Positions 34,541 to 43,510 of a stretch of DNA of 64,000 nt are shown piece after piece. The notes below the pieces were generated by a model. That model was not told the DNA's origin and made no database searches. It saw only the letters and a program-made list of their open reading frames with translations. Position numbers and translations under genes: made by a program. The stretch covers positions 97,139-161,138 of the forward strand of contig NZ_JPKG01000058.1 in the NCBI RefSeq assembly GCF_000735605.1, given 5' to 3'. This DNA comes from Allobosea sp. LC85. Lineage in GTDB: Bacteria > Pseudomonadota > Alphaproteobacteria > Rhizobiales > Beijerinckiaceae. How positions within the stretch are numbered: position 1 is the stretch's first letter; each line of letters starts with the position of its first letter.

Positions 34541-35494
34541 ATGATCGGATTCCTCCTGCGCCGCCTCGGCCAGGCGCTGCTGCTGCTGCTCATCGTCTCG
34601 GTGATCGGCTTCGCCATCCTGCACCTGGCGCCGGGCGGGCCGCTCTCGCAATTCGCCGCCGGCGGCGACATGACCCAGGCCGATCTCGACCGCATCGCGG
34701 AACAGCTCGGCCTGAACCGGCCCCTGCCTGTGCAATATGCGGAATGGCTCTGGCGCATGCTGAGCGGCGACTGGGGCCGTTCCTATCGCGACCAGCAGCC
34801 GGTGCTGCATATCATCGGCTCCCATATCGGCGCGACGCTGGAGCTGATGCTGACCTCGACGCTGCTCGCCATGCTGCTCGGCGCCTGGGTCGGCATCCTC
34901 GGCGCGATCAAGCGCTATTCGATCTTCGACTCGCTGGCGACGATCGGCGCGATGATCGCGCTCTCGATCCCGACATTCTGGTTCGGCCTCGTCATCATCT
35001 ATGTCTTCTCGGTCGGACTCGGCTGGCTGCCCGCCGGCAACCGCTACACGGTCGGCGACGGCTCCTTCCTGAACCAGCTGCATCACCTGATCGGGCCCTG
35101 CATCGTGCTGGCGCTGGTCTCGACCGCGGTCTGGAGCCGCTACATGCGCTCCTCGATGCTCGACGTGATCAACCAGGATTTCGTGCGCACCGCCCGCGCC
35201 AAGGGCGTGCCGGAGCGGAGCATCCTGCTGCGGCATGTGCTGCGCAACGCGCTGCTGCCGATGATCACCATCACCGGCCTGCATGTGCCGACGCTGCTGT
35301 CGGGCGCGCTCGTCACAGAGACCGTGTTCACCTGGCCCGGCATGGGCCGGCTCTTCCTCGATTCGATCAGCTACCGCGACTATCCCGTAGTGATGGGCAT
35401 CCTGATGTTCTCCGCCATGCTGGTGCTGCTCGGCAGCCTGGTCGCCGACCTGCTCTACGGCGTCGCCGATCCGCGCATCGCCGGAAGCCACTGA
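34541..35494 (+). CDS. ABC transporter permease (DppB type)
   Basis: A 317-residue inner-membrane permease with the usual start (MIGFLLRRLGQALLLLLIVS), six expected membrane segments and the ATPase-contact loop VRTARAKGVPERSILLRHVLRNALLP (EAA motif). It lies 48 bases after the binding protein and before a DppC-type permease. No DppD/DppF ATPase follows. Confidence 0.92.
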   Translation: MIGFLLRRLGQALLLLLIVSVIGFAILHLAPGGPLSQFAAGGDMTQADLDRIAEQLGLNRPLPVQYAEWLWRMLSGDWGRSYRDQQPVLHIIGSHIGATLELMLTSTLLAMLLGAWVGILGAIKRYSIFDSLATIGAMIALSIPTFWFGLVIIYVFSVGLGWLPAGNRYTVGDGSFLNQLHHLIGPCIVLALVSTAVWSRYMRSSMLDVINQDFVRTARAKGVPERSILLRHVLRNALLPMITITGLHVPTLLSGALVTETVFTWPGMGRLFLDSISYRDYPVVMGILMFSAMLVLLGSLVADLLYGVADPRIAGSH

Positions 35495-35531
35495 TGAGCC
35501 AGACGTCACTGACGAGCAAGAGGCGCACCTC

Positions 35532-36407
35532 ATGAGCATGGCCGAACCGATCCTTGCGCCCGCACCCGGCTTCTGGAACGCCCCAGGCATGCGGCGCTTC
35601 CGGCGCCACCGGCTCGCAGTCTTCGGCGGTGCGACCATCCTCCTGCTCACGCTTGCCTGCATCGTCGGGCCGATGCTGCTGCCCTATACCGACACCTTCA
35701 TCGACATCCGCTCCCGCTTCGCGGCGCCCTTCTCGGGGCCGCATGTGCTGGGCACCGACCCGCTCGGGCGCGACATCCTCGCGCGGCTCCTGATGGCGGG
35801 GCGGATCTCGCTCGCCGTCGGCTTCTCGGCCATGGCGATCGCGATGGCGATCGGCATCGTGGTCGGGTTGGTCGCGGGCTTCTATGAAGGGGCTCTCGGC
35901 GCGGCCCTGATGCGCTTCGTCGACGCGATGCTGTGCTTCCCCTCGATCTTCCTGCTGCTGGCGATCTCGGCGCTGATCCAGCCCTCCGTGCCCTCGATCG
36001 TGCTGCTGATCGCGATGACCTCCTGGATGGAGGTCGCCCGCGTCGTCGAGGCGCAGATCCGCTCGCTCAAGACCAGAGAATTCGTGCAGGCATCGATCTC
36101 CTTCGGGGCCAGCAGCAAGCGCACCATGTTCCGTGTCCTGCTGCCCAATGCCATTGCGCCGATCGTGGTCGCAGCCACCCTCAACGTCGCGCATGCGATC
36201 CTGGCGGAAAGCTACATCTCGTTCCTCGGCTTCGGCATCCAGCCGCCGACGCCGAGCTGGGGCAACATGCTCGAAAGCGCCCAGAGCTACCTGACCAGCG
36301 CGCCCTGGCTCGCGATCATTCCCGGCGCCGCGATCACGCTTGCGGTCACATCCTTCAACTTCATCGGAGATGGACTTCGCGACGCTCTCGATGCGCGACA
36401 GGATTGA
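35532..36407 (+). CDS. ABC transporter permease (DppC type)
   Basis: A 291-residue permease: an N-terminal span (LAVFGGATILLLTLACIVGP), the periplasmic GTDPLGRDILARLLMAGRIS motif typical of DppC, the EAA loop FVQASISFGASSKRTMFRVL-LPNAIAP and the end FIGDGLRDALDARQD. Start at 35532 (MSMAEP) or 35538. The operon ends here and a GST-like gene follows; the ATPases must come from elsewhere. Confidence 0.92.
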   Translation: MSMAEPILAPAPGFWNAPGMRRFRRHRLAVFGGATILLLTLACIVGPMLLPYTDTFIDIRSRFAAPFSGPHVLGTDPLGRDILARLLMAGRISLAVGFSAMAIAMAIGIVVGLVAGFYEGALGAALMRFVDAMLCFPSIFLLLAISALIQPSVPSIVLLIAMTSWMEVARVVEAQIRSLKTREFVQASISFGASSKRTMFRVLLPNAIAPIVVAATLNVAHAILAESYISFLGFGIQPPTPSWGNMLESAQSYLTSAPWLAIIPGAAITLAVTSFNFIGDGLRDALDARQD

Positions 36408-36603
36408 GCGGCAGGGCTTGTCAACGCCCGGCCGCTTGTCGGCAGCTCCATGGTGGTGCGCCGGCCCGCAGCGCCTCGACCAGCGAGGGCCAGTCGAGTG
36501 CTACGGCCCTGCCCCGCTGCGCTAGCGCGCGCCACCGCCGAACCGAAGCCGCGTCCGACGCGTTGTTCGCCATGCGACGGGGACAGCGAAGGAGACCAGC
36601 CCC

Positions 36604-37320
36604 ATGCAGGACTATACGCTCTATTATTGGTCGGTCCCGTTTCGCGGTCAGTTCGTGCGGGCGGTGCTGGCGTGGACTGGGAAGGCCTGGCGCGAAGCCG
36701 GCGACGACCAGATTCAAAAGCTCATGGCAGAGCCGGTCGGCCGAATGCCGGTGCCATTCATGGGACCGCCGCTGTTGATCGACAATACGAACAGCGTCGC
36801 CATCGCGCAGATGCCGGCGATCATTCTCTATCTCGGCGAGACGCTCGGCCTCATGCCGGCAACGCCGGCGTTGCGGGCGCTGACCATGAAGGTCGTCAAC
36901 GACGCCAACGACGTCATCGATGAAATCACGCTTCAAGGCGGTCAATCGATGTGGACGCAAGAGCGGTGGCGCGAGTTCGTGCCGCGCCTCAGGAAGTGGA
37001 TGTCGTTCTGGGAGGAGACCGGACGCCGGCACGGGCTGACCGCGGACGCTGGTTTTCTCCTGGGCGGAGTGGTGCCGGGGATCGCCGATGTCGTGACCGC
37101 GACGTTGTGGACGACGATGGCGGATCGCTTCCCCGTCATCGCATCGATCTTCGACGAGGCCGCGCCTCTCACCAGTGCGCTCGCGCGCCGCGTCTCCAGC
37201 CTGCCCGCCTTGGTCGAATTGGCCGAGAAAGCCCGCAGGGACTACGGCGACGAAGCCTATTGCGGCGGTCAGATCGAAGCTGCCCTGCGCAAGGTCGCCG
37301 GCGAATCTGTGCATCTTTGA
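36604..37320 (+). CDS. glutathione S-transferase-like protein
   Basis: A 238-residue protein with an N-terminal thioredoxin-like part (YTLYYWSVPFRGQFVRAVLA; VPFMGPPLLIDNTNSVAIAQ with the cis-proline/SNAIL-like region) and an all-helical C-terminal part (FLLGGVVPGIADVVTATLW). AAGGAG lies 9 bases before ATG 36604. The glutathione-activating residue is not obvious (Tyr or Ser in the first loop). Probably cytoplasmic; substrate unknown. Confidence 0.75.
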   Translation: MQDYTLYYWSVPFRGQFVRAVLAWTGKAWREAGDDQIQKLMAEPVGRMPVPFMGPPLLIDNTNSVAIAQMPAIILYLGETLGLMPATPALRALTMKVVNDANDVIDEITLQGGQSMWTQERWREFVPRLRKWMSFWEETGRRHGLTADAGFLLGGVVPGIADVVTATLWTTMADRFPVIASIFDEAAPLTSALARRVSSLPALVELAEKARRDYGDEAYCGGQIEAALRKVAGESVHL

Positions 37321-37408
37321 AAAGGCTCCAGCAAAACGGTGAAGCCTGCACTGGCGTCGTTTCTCAGGGTGGCTGGCAAATTCCCACACCGGTGGCCGCC
37401 CGAAACGG

Positions 37409-37678
37409 TCAATGGTGCCAATTTTGCGGCGTAGCAGGCAGATCCCCTGTCACATCAACATGAGCGACGCCTCTCGTCGGAGGAGATTCCCAATAGGAGA
37501 AGCGGAGATCGAGCAGATGGCCATCATCGGTCAGCAGCTGCACATCCGTGCGACCGAACACGGTCTTCAGAGCGGGAAAGGCCAGCCGAAGCTCGCCACA
37601 ACTGGTCACCCCGATCGGATGCTGGAAGAAGCCTTCAAAATCGTAGGACGCACGGCCGATCTTGACGCCGTTGCTCAT
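37409..37678 (-). CDS. small hypothetical protein, last of a four-gene set
   Basis: An 89-residue protein (start ATG 37678 with GAGG about 9 bases upstream; ATG 37717 possible). The segment DVQLLTDDGHLLDLRFSYWE resembles the FPIHLIRDDGDVLDLVITGH part of the first protein of the set (38283-38564), so the two are probably distant paralogues with a beta-sandwich-like or PilZ-like fold. Function unknown. Confidence 0.55.
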   Translation of the reverse strand: MSNGVKIGRASYDFEGFFQHPIGVTSCGELRLAFPALKTVFGRTDVQLLTDDGHLLDLRFSYWESPPTRGVAHVDVTGDLPATPQNWHH

Positions 37679-37736
37679 CAGGGCGCCTCGCCCCGAGATT
37701 CCACCAAGATAACGCATGATCGTTTCACTTCACGGT

Positions 37737-38006
37737 TCATAGGCGCGACTGGGCTTGCTTATCCTTCTCCAGGGCAGCTGTTAGCTCGACAGGATCAATA
37801 ATGATGATCTGAGAGGAGCCGCGTGAAAATTCGATGGCCGGGATCTGCAGCATCGTGGCGGTCCGGCGGAAGGCCTGGAACGACAGGCCCGCGATCTCTT
37901 CCTCGTCGGTGACAACGCGATAGGTTCCGGCCGGCTGAGGATTCGGCAGAACGCTCAACCGGAAGGGATGGCTGAACGTGACCTCTGTTTCGGTGGTCCG
38001 GTCCAT
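37737..38006 (-). CDS. small conserved alphaproteobacterial protein
   Basis: An 89-residue protein: VTFSHPFRLSVLPNPQPAGT, then YRVVTDEEEIAGLSFQAFRR and TATMLQIPAI, a pattern I recognise from many Rhizobiales small proteins of unknown function. ATG 38006 is chosen (MDRTTETEV); ATG 38009 and 38024 are in frame. Third gene of the set. Confidence 0.65.
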   Translation of the reverse strand: MDRTTETEVTFSHPFRLSVLPNPQPAGTYRVVTDEEEIAGLSFQAFRRTATMLQIPAIEFSRGSSQIIIIDPVELTAALEKDKQAQSRL

Positions 38007-38077
38007 CATGATCCGTACCTGCAATTCGCTGCCATGATATCAGGGCCGCTTGCTCGACTGTCTGCTGAACGCCGCGG

Positions 38078-38299
38078 CTATTTCAGGTTTCCGAAATGGT
38101 TCATTTGCGTGACGCCCGCCCGGATCTGGAGTTCTCCGATGGCGCGCTCGTGACCATCGGCCCCACGCACCCGGTATTGCCGCTGTCCATTCTCGCTCGC
38201 GGGCAATACCCGTGTGATCTCGTAGTTTCCGACGCCGGTTCTGTCGAAGAAGCCGAAGGCCAGGCTGATGACATCGCCTGCCTTATAGTCGGTTGTCAT
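38078..38299 (-). CDS. small conserved protein with SH3-like pattern
   Basis: A 73-residue protein: KAGDVISLAFGFFDRTGVGN, YEITRVLPASENGQRQYRVR, then GADGHERAIGELQ. This resembles a common alphaproteobacterial family ('G..V.L......G.YEV.R.LP...G...YR.K...E.HERVV.E'). GAGGA lies 9 bases before ATG 38299. It overlaps the first gene of the set by 17 bases. Function unknown. Confidence 0.65.
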   Translation of the reverse strand: MTTDYKAGDVISLAFGFFDRTGVGNYEITRVLPASENGQRQYRVRGADGHERAIGELQIRAGVTQMNHFGNLK

Positions 38300-38564
38300 G
38301 ACATGGTTCCTCGATGCCCGCTCCAACTGGATGAGCGATGAAGACCGCCCCATCGTCGCGATGGCCCGTGATCACGAGGTCCAGGACGTCTCCGTCATCC
38401 CGGATCAGGTGGATCGGAAAGGCGAACTGCACAGGGTCTATCCGGCTCAGGTTCGCGACAAGATGCCCGGAACATATGCCCCGCGCATTCAGTGACGGTC
38501 TGAAGCTGAACGATGCCGGCTGGCGCGTGCCGTTGCGCCAGATGATCTGGCCATTGCCGTGCAA
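38283..38564 (-). CDS. small hypothetical protein, first of the set
   Basis: A 93-residue frame from TTG 38564. The N-terminal HGNGQIIWRNGTRQPASFSF and later AFPIHLIRDDGDVLDLVITG give a beta-rich pattern. It is the first of four overlapping or closely spaced minus-strand genes and is distantly similar to the last one. The start is uncertain as no ATG is available. Confidence 0.5.
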   Translation of the reverse strand: MHGNGQIIWRNGTRQPASFSFRPSLNARGICSGHLVANLSRIDPVQFAFPIHLIRDDGDVLDLVITGHRDDGAVFIAHPVGAGIEEPCHDNRL

Positions 38565-38880
38565 GATGAAAATCCAGTGTCGACCGGCGCCACATCGACA
38601 CCGCGACTCGCTCTCGGTTCAGTTTGAAGGGAGGCGACAATTCACTACGCGCTTCTTTCAGTAATTAAGCAAGCGCGAAGGCCGCGTCATCTTCGCGCAT
38701 AGACCAGGCCAAGTCTGCCGTCATTTTGATTCACCATTCCTGCTCAGTTTGGCTTCACTGAACGAAGGCATGACGCATAAAGAAGTCGACGCTTACTCTG
38801 AGCAAGCGCAGGCGGGATCTTCTCTCAACTTGCTCGCATCCGATGGGAGGTTCTCTCGCAAGCCCCTGCCCGGAAGAACC
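38565..38880. other. intergenic region before the four-gene set
   Basis: No gene. GCGCGAAG...CTTCGCGC (38674-38699 region) forms an 8-bp stem hairpin between the GH130 gene end and the promoter of the small-gene set. Confidence 0.4.
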
Positions 38881-40224
38881 CTAGTGTTCCATGGCTTGCA
38901 TGAGCGCAGTGATCCTGATCGTCGCGAAATTGCAGAACGTGTCGGAGACCGCGTAGGGCAGGATGATGTGGTCGTTATGGCGTATCGCACCGCAGGTGTA
39001 GACGACGTTGGGAACATAGCCTTCGCGTTCGGAGGGCTCCGGCCGAACCAGCGGCTCGCGGGAACGCGCGAGGACTTTCGACGGATCCTGCTTGTCGAGA
39101 AGAACCGCTCCGATCGAGTACTTCCGAACCGGCCCGACGCCGTGGGTCAACAGCAGCCAGCCCTCGTCAAGCTCGATCGGGGACCCGCAGGTGCCGATCT
39201 GAACGAACTCCCACGGGAATTGCGGCCTCAGGATCACCACCCCGCCGTCCCAGGTGAAAAGGTCGTCGGAATAGATGAGATAGAGGTTCTCGTTGTCCTG
39301 CCGCGCGATCATGGCGTAGCGACCGCCAATCTTGCGAGGAAACAGCGCCATGCCCTTGTTCGCTGCGGCCGTTCCCCGCAGCGGCGACATTCGAAACGAC
39401 AGGAAATCGCTGGTCTCGATCAATTCGGACCGGATCGCCCGGCCATTATAGGCGGTGTAGGTCGCCCGAAACACCGTCCTCCCATTGTCGTCGAACGCGA
39501 CGAACCGCGCGTCCTCGATGCCGTTCGACTGGGATCCGGTAATGGGAAAGATCACCCGCTCGCTGATGTCGCCATCGGGCGAAAAGACGACCTCGACGTC
39601 GTCGCCGTCGAGACGCGCCATGCGGTTGCGCAAGGTGGCGATCGAGGCCAGGCGCGATGTCGGATCGACGCTGACGCTGCCGTCACTGGCGATCGAGCCC
39701 GAGCGGAACGTCAGCGACGAGATATGTCCCTCGCCAACCGCACGAACGCTCAGGACGAAGCGGCGCCCGTCTGGAGGCGCGCCGGACTGATCAGGGTGCG
39801 AAACGATACTCGGGTTGAAGAGAGCCGCTGCCTCGAACGAATATTCATGAAGGAAATAGGCTCCGACCAGCTGGCGCTGGATCTTGGTGAAGTCGCAATG
39901 CGTCGCGAAGGCGCCTTCCATCTCGTCGGCGCGCTCCTCGAACCGTGCGAGCAGGTTCCGGTGCCGGCCTTTGAAATTCTCCAGCACGTCGGAGAGCAGG
40001 CTCTCGGCCGTATCGCAATCCAGCGCCAGGACCCGGTCGACGATATGGTTCGCCCGGGTCTTGTCGATCGGGTTGAGGTCTCTCGGTTCGGTCGCGGGGC
40101 CGAACCGGCGCACCACCACCCTGGAGGGATCGGGGCGCAAATACAGGGCCTGGCGATTCAGGAAGGCGGGTTGGGACAAGGCGACCCCAGTCTGTTTGTG
40201 CGCGATCACCGAAGGCTCAGGCAT
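38881..40224 (-). CDS. GH130-family glycoside phosphorylase/hydrolase
   Basis: A 447-residue five-bladed propeller protein of the GH130 type. Visible are FNPSIVSHPDQ, ISERVIFPITGSQSNGIEDA with RFVAFDD (the conserved GxED-R segment), KGMALFPRKIGGRYAMIARQ, QIGTCGSPIELDEGWLLLTHGVG and YVPNVVYTCG. Family members phosphorolyse beta-mannosides or mannosyl-glucose. ATG 40224 overlaps the stop of the glycosyltransferase by 8 bases, so it is the third gene of an operon with ManA-like and GT4 proteins. No signal peptide; cytoplasmic. Confidence 0.85.
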   Translation of the reverse strand: MPEPSVIAHKQTGVALSQPAFLNRQALYLRPDPSRVVVRRFGPATEPRDLNPIDKTRANHIVDRVLALDCDTAESLLSDVLENFKGRHRNLLARFEERADEMEGAFATHCDFTKIQRQLVGAYFLHEYSFEAAALFNPSIVSHPDQSGAPPDGRRFVLSVRAVGEGHISSLTFRSGSIASDGSVSVDPTSRLASIATLRNRMARLDGDDVEVVFSPDGDISERVIFPITGSQSNGIEDARFVAFDDNGRTVFRATYTAYNGRAIRSELIETSDFLSFRMSPLRGTAAANKGMALFPRKIGGRYAMIARQDNENLYLIYSDDLFTWDGGVVILRPQFPWEFVQIGTCGSPIELDEGWLLLTHGVGPVRKYSIGAVLLDKQDPSKVLARSREPLVRPEPSEREGYVPNVVYTCGAIRHNDHIILPYAVSDTFCNFATIRITALMQAMEH

Positions 40225-42502
40225 GCAAGGCCCGAAGCGGCGCCAGTTTCGGGCGATCCCCGCTGATGCGGGCTTGCTGGCGAATCTCGGCGAGACTGAG
40301 AAGATAGGATACCACGGATTCGCCGCCGCGGTTCTCATTTGCCCGGTCGGGATGCAAGCCGTCGCGACAGGCGCCGGTTTCCAGATCGACCAGCGGCGCA
40401 GAGATGTCGTTATGGCCGTGGAACCAGGCGAAGGCGCGTGCGGCCTCGGTCCGCCATTGCGGATCGCCATCGGCGCGCCAGGCCGCGAGACAGGCCGAGA
40501 TGGTCGCCGTGGCCTCCAGCGGCTGCTGGTCGAAGGACCTGGGCGCGCGACGCTTCTCGCCAAAGCTGTCGGAGCCGACAGGCCTGAACAAGCCTGCGGG
40601 CGTCGTCTGTAGATCCGCGAGCCAGCGCAGCGAGCGCAATCCGGCCTCGAGATAGCCTGGAACCTTCATTGAGGCTCCGGTTGCGATCAAGGCCTGGGGC
40701 AAGCGCGCGTTGTCATAGGAAAGCCCGTCCTCGAACCACACCCAGTTCGGTGTCTCGACCGCCGACATCAGGCGGAGCAGGCGATCGGCAAGCAGCGTGC
40801 GCAGCCAGATGGCGGTCGGCGGCGCCCCGGCGACGGCGCAGTAGGCGTCGAGACCAAGCAGGGTGAAGCCCCAGGCGCGAGGCGAGGTGAAGCTCTCGAC
40901 GATGGGCAAGGCCTGCGCGAACAGGGCGGCCGCCCATTGCCGACGCGATGGGCTGACATCGCTGCGCGCGCATTCGCCCAGCGCCCAGAGCGTCCGTCCA
41001 TGGCTGTCCTCCGAACCGGCATCTTCCAGCCAGCGCCGGTCGAAGCTCATGAAATTGCGGAAGCGTCGCATATCGGGATTCCAGGCGTGCTGGACAAAGG
41101 ATGCGAAGCGGGCCGTCAGCGCGTCCGCCAGGTGCTGTTCGCCGGTGCTGTTCAATGCGCAGGCGAGGAGCAGCGCGCGGGCATTGTCATCGACGCAGTA
41201 GCCATGCGCGCGATCCGGCACGGAATGAACGGCATGCTGGAACAACCCGGTGTCGTCGCACATGGACAGGAGATGGCCTGTCCGCATTTCCGGCGGCGCA
41301 GAGATTTGCGGCGAAGGCATTGCCACGGCCGGGCCGGCAATAACGCTCAGCGCACGGCCCCGACGTGCCGTCTCGAATGCGCCGAGATAGCGTTTGGCGG
41401 TTCGCTCCCAGGTCATCGAACGGCTGCTGGCATAGGCGCGCAGCCGCATCGCCTGGCGCCTTTCGACATCGGTCAGCAGCCCCGCGATCTCATCGCCGAT
41501 GGCAATCGCGTCACCGAACGGCACCAGAATGCCGCGCCCGTCGGCGAGCAGCTCCTGTGCATGCCAGTAAGGCGTCGAGACAACAGCTTTCCCGAGGCCG
41601 AAACTATAGGCCAGCGTGCCCGATGTCATTTGCGCCTCGTTGAGATAGGGCGTGACATAGACATCGCACATCGAGATGAAGCCGAGCAGGGTCGCCTGAT
41701 CGACGAACTGGTCGAGAAAGACCACATGATCCTCGACGCCGAGTTCGCGCACGCGGCGCATCAGGCCGGCGCGATAGGACTCTCCCTGCTCGCGGACCAG
41801 ATTGGGATGGGTTGCGCCCAGAATGACATAGACCGCATCGGAGCGGCGTCTCAGGATCGCAGGCATCGCGTCGATCATCACCTCGATGCCTTTGTTGGGC
41901 GACAGCAGGCCGAAGGTCAGGATGACGGAGCGGCCGCTGAACCCGAGCCTGGCCTTGGCGTCGTCGGGCGCGAGGAAAGCGAAATCTGGAATGCCGTGCG
42001 GGATCACTTCGATCTTGTCGGCGGGGAGTCGGTAGACTGTCCGCAGCAGCTCGCGCCCCTTCTCGGCCATGACGACGATACGCGTCGAGGCGTCGACGAT
42101 CTGCTCCATGACGTCGCGCTGCACCGGCGTGGGCTCGGACAGGACGGTGTGGAGCGTGGTGACGACCGGCATTTTCAGGCGCGACAGCAGCGCCATGATG
42201 TGCCCCCCGGCTTCACCGCCGAAGATGCCGAATTCATGCTGGAGCGAGACGACGTCGAACCGGCCGTCATTCAGGAAGTCGGCGGCCCCTGCATAATCCT
42301 CCAGCCGGTCGTCGCCGATCTGGCACCGGACGGAGGGGGGATAATCGTAGGCATGACCATGGTCGTTCATGGCCACGATCGCGGTTTCCAGATCCGTGTC
42401 GGACGAGGCGATCGCCTGTTGCAGGTCCGTCGTGAAGGTCGCGATTCCGCAGCGACGCGGAAGTGAGTTGCCGATGAAGGCAATGCGCTGGAGTGGGCTC
42501 AT
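40217..42502 (-). CDS. GT4 glycosyltransferase with C-terminal helical domain
   Basis: A 761-residue, two-part protein. Residues about 1-400 are a GT-B glycosyltransferase (IAFIGNSLPRRCGIATFTTD; VIPHGIPDFAFL; LTFGLLSPNKGIEVMIDAMP; the nucleotide-sugar motif NEAQMTSGTLAYSFGLGKAV). The remaining about 350 residues form an alpha/alpha-toroid-like domain (HGYCVDDNARALLLACAL; EDSHGRTLWALGEC; LEATATISACLAAW). It overlaps the ManA-like gene (ATGA) and the GH130 gene. The pairing of a transferase with a phosphorylase and an isomerase suggests cytoplasmic synthesis and turnover of a mannose-containing glycan. Confidence 0.85.
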   Translation of the reverse strand: MSPLQRIAFIGNSLPRRCGIATFTTDLQQAIASSDTDLETAIVAMNDHGHAYDYPPSVRCQIGDDRLEDYAGAADFLNDGRFDVVSLQHEFGIFGGEAGGHIMALLSRLKMPVVTTLHTVLSEPTPVQRDVMEQIVDASTRIVVMAEKGRELLRTVYRLPADKIEVIPHGIPDFAFLAPDDAKARLGFSGRSVILTFGLLSPNKGIEVMIDAMPAILRRRSDAVYVILGATHPNLVREQGESYRAGLMRRVRELGVEDHVVFLDQFVDQATLLGFISMCDVYVTPYLNEAQMTSGTLAYSFGLGKAVVSTPYWHAQELLADGRGILVPFGDAIAIGDEIAGLLTDVERRQAMRLRAYASSRSMTWERTAKRYLGAFETARRGRALSVIAGPAVAMPSPQISAPPEMRTGHLLSMCDDTGLFQHAVHSVPDRAHGYCVDDNARALLLACALNSTGEQHLADALTARFASFVQHAWNPDMRRFRNFMSFDRRWLEDAGSEDSHGRTLWALGECARSDVSPSRRQWAAALFAQALPIVESFTSPRAWGFTLLGLDAYCAVAGAPPTAIWLRTLLADRLLRLMSAVETPNWVWFEDGLSYDNARLPQALIATGASMKVPGYLEAGLRSLRWLADLQTTPAGLFRPVGSDSFGEKRRAPRSFDQQPLEATATISACLAAWRADGDPQWRTEAARAFAWFHGHNDISAPLVDLETGACRDGLHPDRANENRGGESVVSYLLSLAEIRQQARISGDRPKLAPLRALHA

Positions 42503-43458
42503 GGGCGGGCCTCCGGGAAGGGGTTGGACGGACCCGCCAGCGCCGGGAGCGGCAGGGGCGGCTGAGAAACGACGTCGCCTGGCGCATTCGCATCGCTTCC
42601 GGGGACGTCATGCAGAAGGTCGGGACAGGGGCTTGCAGCGTCGTAGGCCACCAGACAGGTCAGGCCGTTGCGACCTGCCTCGATGCGCATGCTCTCGGCC
42701 TCGATGAAGCAGCCCTCGCCGACGCCCGCCTGCAACGTGCCGAGCCTGGCGGCGCCAGCGATGACGACCAGCCAGGTTTCACGCGTTGCACGCAGGTCCC
42801 AGGCCGATCCTGAAGCCAGATCGAACCGTTCGAGGACGAAATACGGGCTCGCGACGAGCAGGGTCCTGGCATCGCTGAGGCGCCGCGCCGGCGCTTGGAC
42901 AGCGGCCGGCCCGGCATGGGCGGCTGCAACGCCGCGCTCGATGTGAAGCTCGCGCTGGCGGCCATGGTCGAACAGGCGGAACGTCGTGTCGCTTCGCTGC
43001 TGGATTTCCGCGAGGACGAGACCAGGGCCGATTGCGTGGATCGTTCCGGCGGGCACGAAGATGACGTCGCCCTCGCAGGCCTTGCGCCATTGGACGAGGT
43101 CGGTGATCGACCCATCCGTGACGGCAGCTCGCAGTTCTGCGTCCGTGTGGGCCGATTTCAGCCCAACGCCGATCGTGGCATCCGGCGTGGCGGAGAGGAT
43201 GTACCAGGCTTCGGTCTTGCCGTGAGCCAGTCCCATCGCTTGCGCGAAGGCGTCGTCCGGATGCACCTGGATCGACAAGGCCTCCTGCGTGAACAACAAT
43301 TTGAGCAGCAACGCGGGCTCCGCCGCGTGCACGTCGCGGCGTTGAAACCAGAGCTCGCCGATCGCGACGCCGTCATGCTCGACCTCGCTCCAGGGCCGGA
43401 GATCGGTCGTCCCCCAGGGTTTGGCCATCACCTGCACGCAGGCCTGTTCGAGCGCCAT
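42499..43458 (-). CDS. class I mannose-6-phosphate isomerase-like cupin
   Basis: A 319-residue protein: KPWGTTDLRPWS, the zinc-binding LSIQVHPDDAFAQ (Gln-x-His) with KTEAWYIL, and FVPAGTIHAIGPGLVLAEIQ supplying the third histidine. The family converts mannose-6-phosphate and fructose-6-phosphate, supplying mannose units. ATG 43458 has AGGAG 6 bases upstream. First gene of the operon with GT4 and GH130 proteins. A perfect 10-bp inverted repeat lies 29 bases upstream of the start. Confidence 0.85.
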   Translation of the reverse strand: MALEQACVQVMAKPWGTTDLRPWSEVEHDGVAIGELWFQRRDVHAAEPALLLKLLFTQEALSIQVHPDDAFAQAMGLAHGKTEAWYILSATPDATIGVGLKSAHTDAELRAAVTDGSITDLVQWRKACEGDVIFVPAGTIHAIGPGLVLAEIQQRSDTTFRLFDHGRQRELHIERGVAAAHAGPAAVQAPARRLSDARTLLVASPYFVLERFDLASGSAWDLRATRETWLVVIAGAARLGTLQAGVGEGCFIEAESMRIEAGRNGLTCLVAYDAASPCPDLLHDVPGSDANAPGDVVSQPPLPLPALAGPSNPFPEARP

Positions 43459-43486
43459 ATCGGTCTCCTGGTTCGCATCGCCAGTG

Positions 43487-43510
43487 ATCGATCGACGGCT
43501 GTCGATCGAT
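43487..43510. promoter_or_regulatory. inverted repeat before the ManA-like gene
   Basis: ATCGATCGAC-GGCT-GTCGATCGAT: perfect 10-bp arms with a 4-base centre. Placement suggests an operator for the glycan operon. Confidence 0.5.

Noticed and set aside
40937..42466. 509-codon plus-strand open frame
   Set aside because: Antisense to the GT4 glycosyltransferase; composition is that of a reverse-complement shadow.
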